From: JBKJVQ01 sp046717125
Lineage (GTDB): Bacteria > Pseudomonadota > Alphaproteobacteria > Rhizobiales > Methyloligellaceae
Direction of reading: 5' to 3'
Assembly: GCA_046717125.1 (NCBI GenBank)
Contig: JBKJVQ010000261.1
Span: 1 to 15,119, forward strand
DNA length: 15,119 nucleotides
Part shown: positions 14,667 to 15,119 of the stretch, piece by piece
Numbering within the stretch: position 1 is the first letter of the stretch
Layout of the letters: every line of letters starts with the position of its first letter
Notes under the pieces: generated by a model
Seen by the model: the letters and a program-made list of their open reading frames with translations, nothing else
Told to the model about the DNA's origin: nothing
The model's database searches: none
Program-made: the position numbers and the translations under genes

Positions 14667-15119
14667 ATGAACCGATTTGTATTTGCGTTGGGTCTCGCCT
14701 TCTTCGCTTGCGCGATTGCGCCGGCAACGCGCGCCGGCGCGGCGAATTTTGCCGGCGATTGCTGTGCCGATTTGGAGGAACGCGTCGCGGAGCTTGAAGC
14801 CACGACGGTGCGCAAGGTAAACCGGATGGTGTCGGTGACGCTGTCCGGCTATGTCGCGCAGCAGATCACCGCGTGGGACGACGGCCTCGAAGACAACGTC
14901 TATCTCTGGGGCCTTGGTCCGACCCAGGCGACGAATTTCCGCCTGTCCGGCAACGCCAAAATCTCTCCCGGCTGGACAGCGGGCTATGTGTTCCGCATCC
15001 AGAATCTTTCGGACAATCCGTTTGGCTCGAACCAGTTCGCCGAGAGCAGCAATAATGGCCTCGCCGTGCAGTTCTCCTATGCACGGCTGGCAAGCGAGAA
15101 ATACGGATCGGTCCAGCTC
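14667..15119 (+). CDS. Alphaproteobacterial outer-membrane porin (N-terminal part, runs off right edge)
   Basis: 151 residues are visible before the window ends. Residues 1-25 form a signal peptide (cleavage near TRAGA). The mature protein opens with a short coiled-coil segment, DCCADLEERVAELEATTVRK (31-50), then beta strands start: VSVTLSGYVAQQITAWDD, NVYLWGLG, NFRLSGNAKISPGWTAGYVF. The coiled coil followed by a SGY/SPGWTAGY strand pattern is that of rhizobial porins (Porin_2-like), trimeric general diffusion channels. Start: ATG 14667 after GGGGACGGGG gives a compact signal peptide; in-frame ATG 14610 after GAGG would add 19 polar residues. Two adjacent cysteines (C32, C33) just before the coil are unusual for a mature outer-membrane protein. 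The rest of the barrel lies beyond the window. Confidence 0.85.
   Translation, partial: MNRFVFALGLAFFACAIAPATRAGAANFAGDCCADLEERVAELEATTVRKVNRMVSVTLSGYVAQQITAWDDGLEDNVYLWGLGPTQATNFRLSGNAKISPGWTAGYVFRIQNLSDNPFGSNQFAESSNNGLAVQFSYARLASEKYGSVQL

Overview
The window reads as chromosomal DNA from a high-GC alphaproteobacterium, most likely of the Hyphomicrobiales (Rhizobiales). The grounds are the gene content (an Rrf2 regulator with RirA-like cysteine spacing, an ALAS-type hemA, a PHA-granule-associated small protein, a rhizobial-type porin, a DUF1328 protein) and intergenic palindromes built on GCATGATGCCGAAAAG...TTTTCGG, which are typical of that order. No tRNA, rRNA, CRISPR array, transposase or phage gene was seen. 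No intergenic gap exceeds 300 bases.

Left block (1-2966, all minus strand): read in transcription order, an unknown three-helix membrane protein, an Rrf2-family regulator, an IsdG-like (antibiotic_biosynthesis_monooxygenase fold) small protein with the heme-degrading catalytic trio in place, and the N-terminal 369 residues of a DsbD/ScsB-type thiol:disulfide interchange protein that runs off the left edge. The regulator has only two of the three cysteines normally used to hold its Fe-S cluster. Envelope block (3117-5342): a 58-residue DUF1328 membrane peptide, a four-helix membrane protein of the kind often labelled PhnA-like, and a small DUF883/ElaB-like tail-anchored protein, all on plus. 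A minus-strand GreA/GreB-type elongation factor converges on them across a palindromic repeat.

Middle block (5343-8293): a repeat cluster, an exported protein of unknown function, an exported secretory-lipase-type alpha/beta hydrolase, and a divergent PHA-system protein. Cell-wall pair (8461-11006): a large L,D-transpeptidase with a perfect 10-bp hairpin just before its likely start, and a class D beta-lactamase. The two genes converge on one strong 13-bp terminator stem.

Right block (11263-15119): a CrtF-like SAM methyltransferase converges on hemA (5-aminolevulinate synthase). hemA is full length and keeps its PLP residues but has one in-frame TAA at codon 172, so as written it is a nonsense pseudogene. 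A two-CBS-domain protein and the start of a porin follow.

The points most worth checking are the hemA stop codon, the two-cysteine Rrf2 regulator beside a probable heme monooxygenase, the isolated CrtF-like/hemA pair as a possible remnant of a photosynthesis cluster, and the L,D-transpeptidase/beta-lactamase pair. I found no clear sign of an entirely new multi-gene system.
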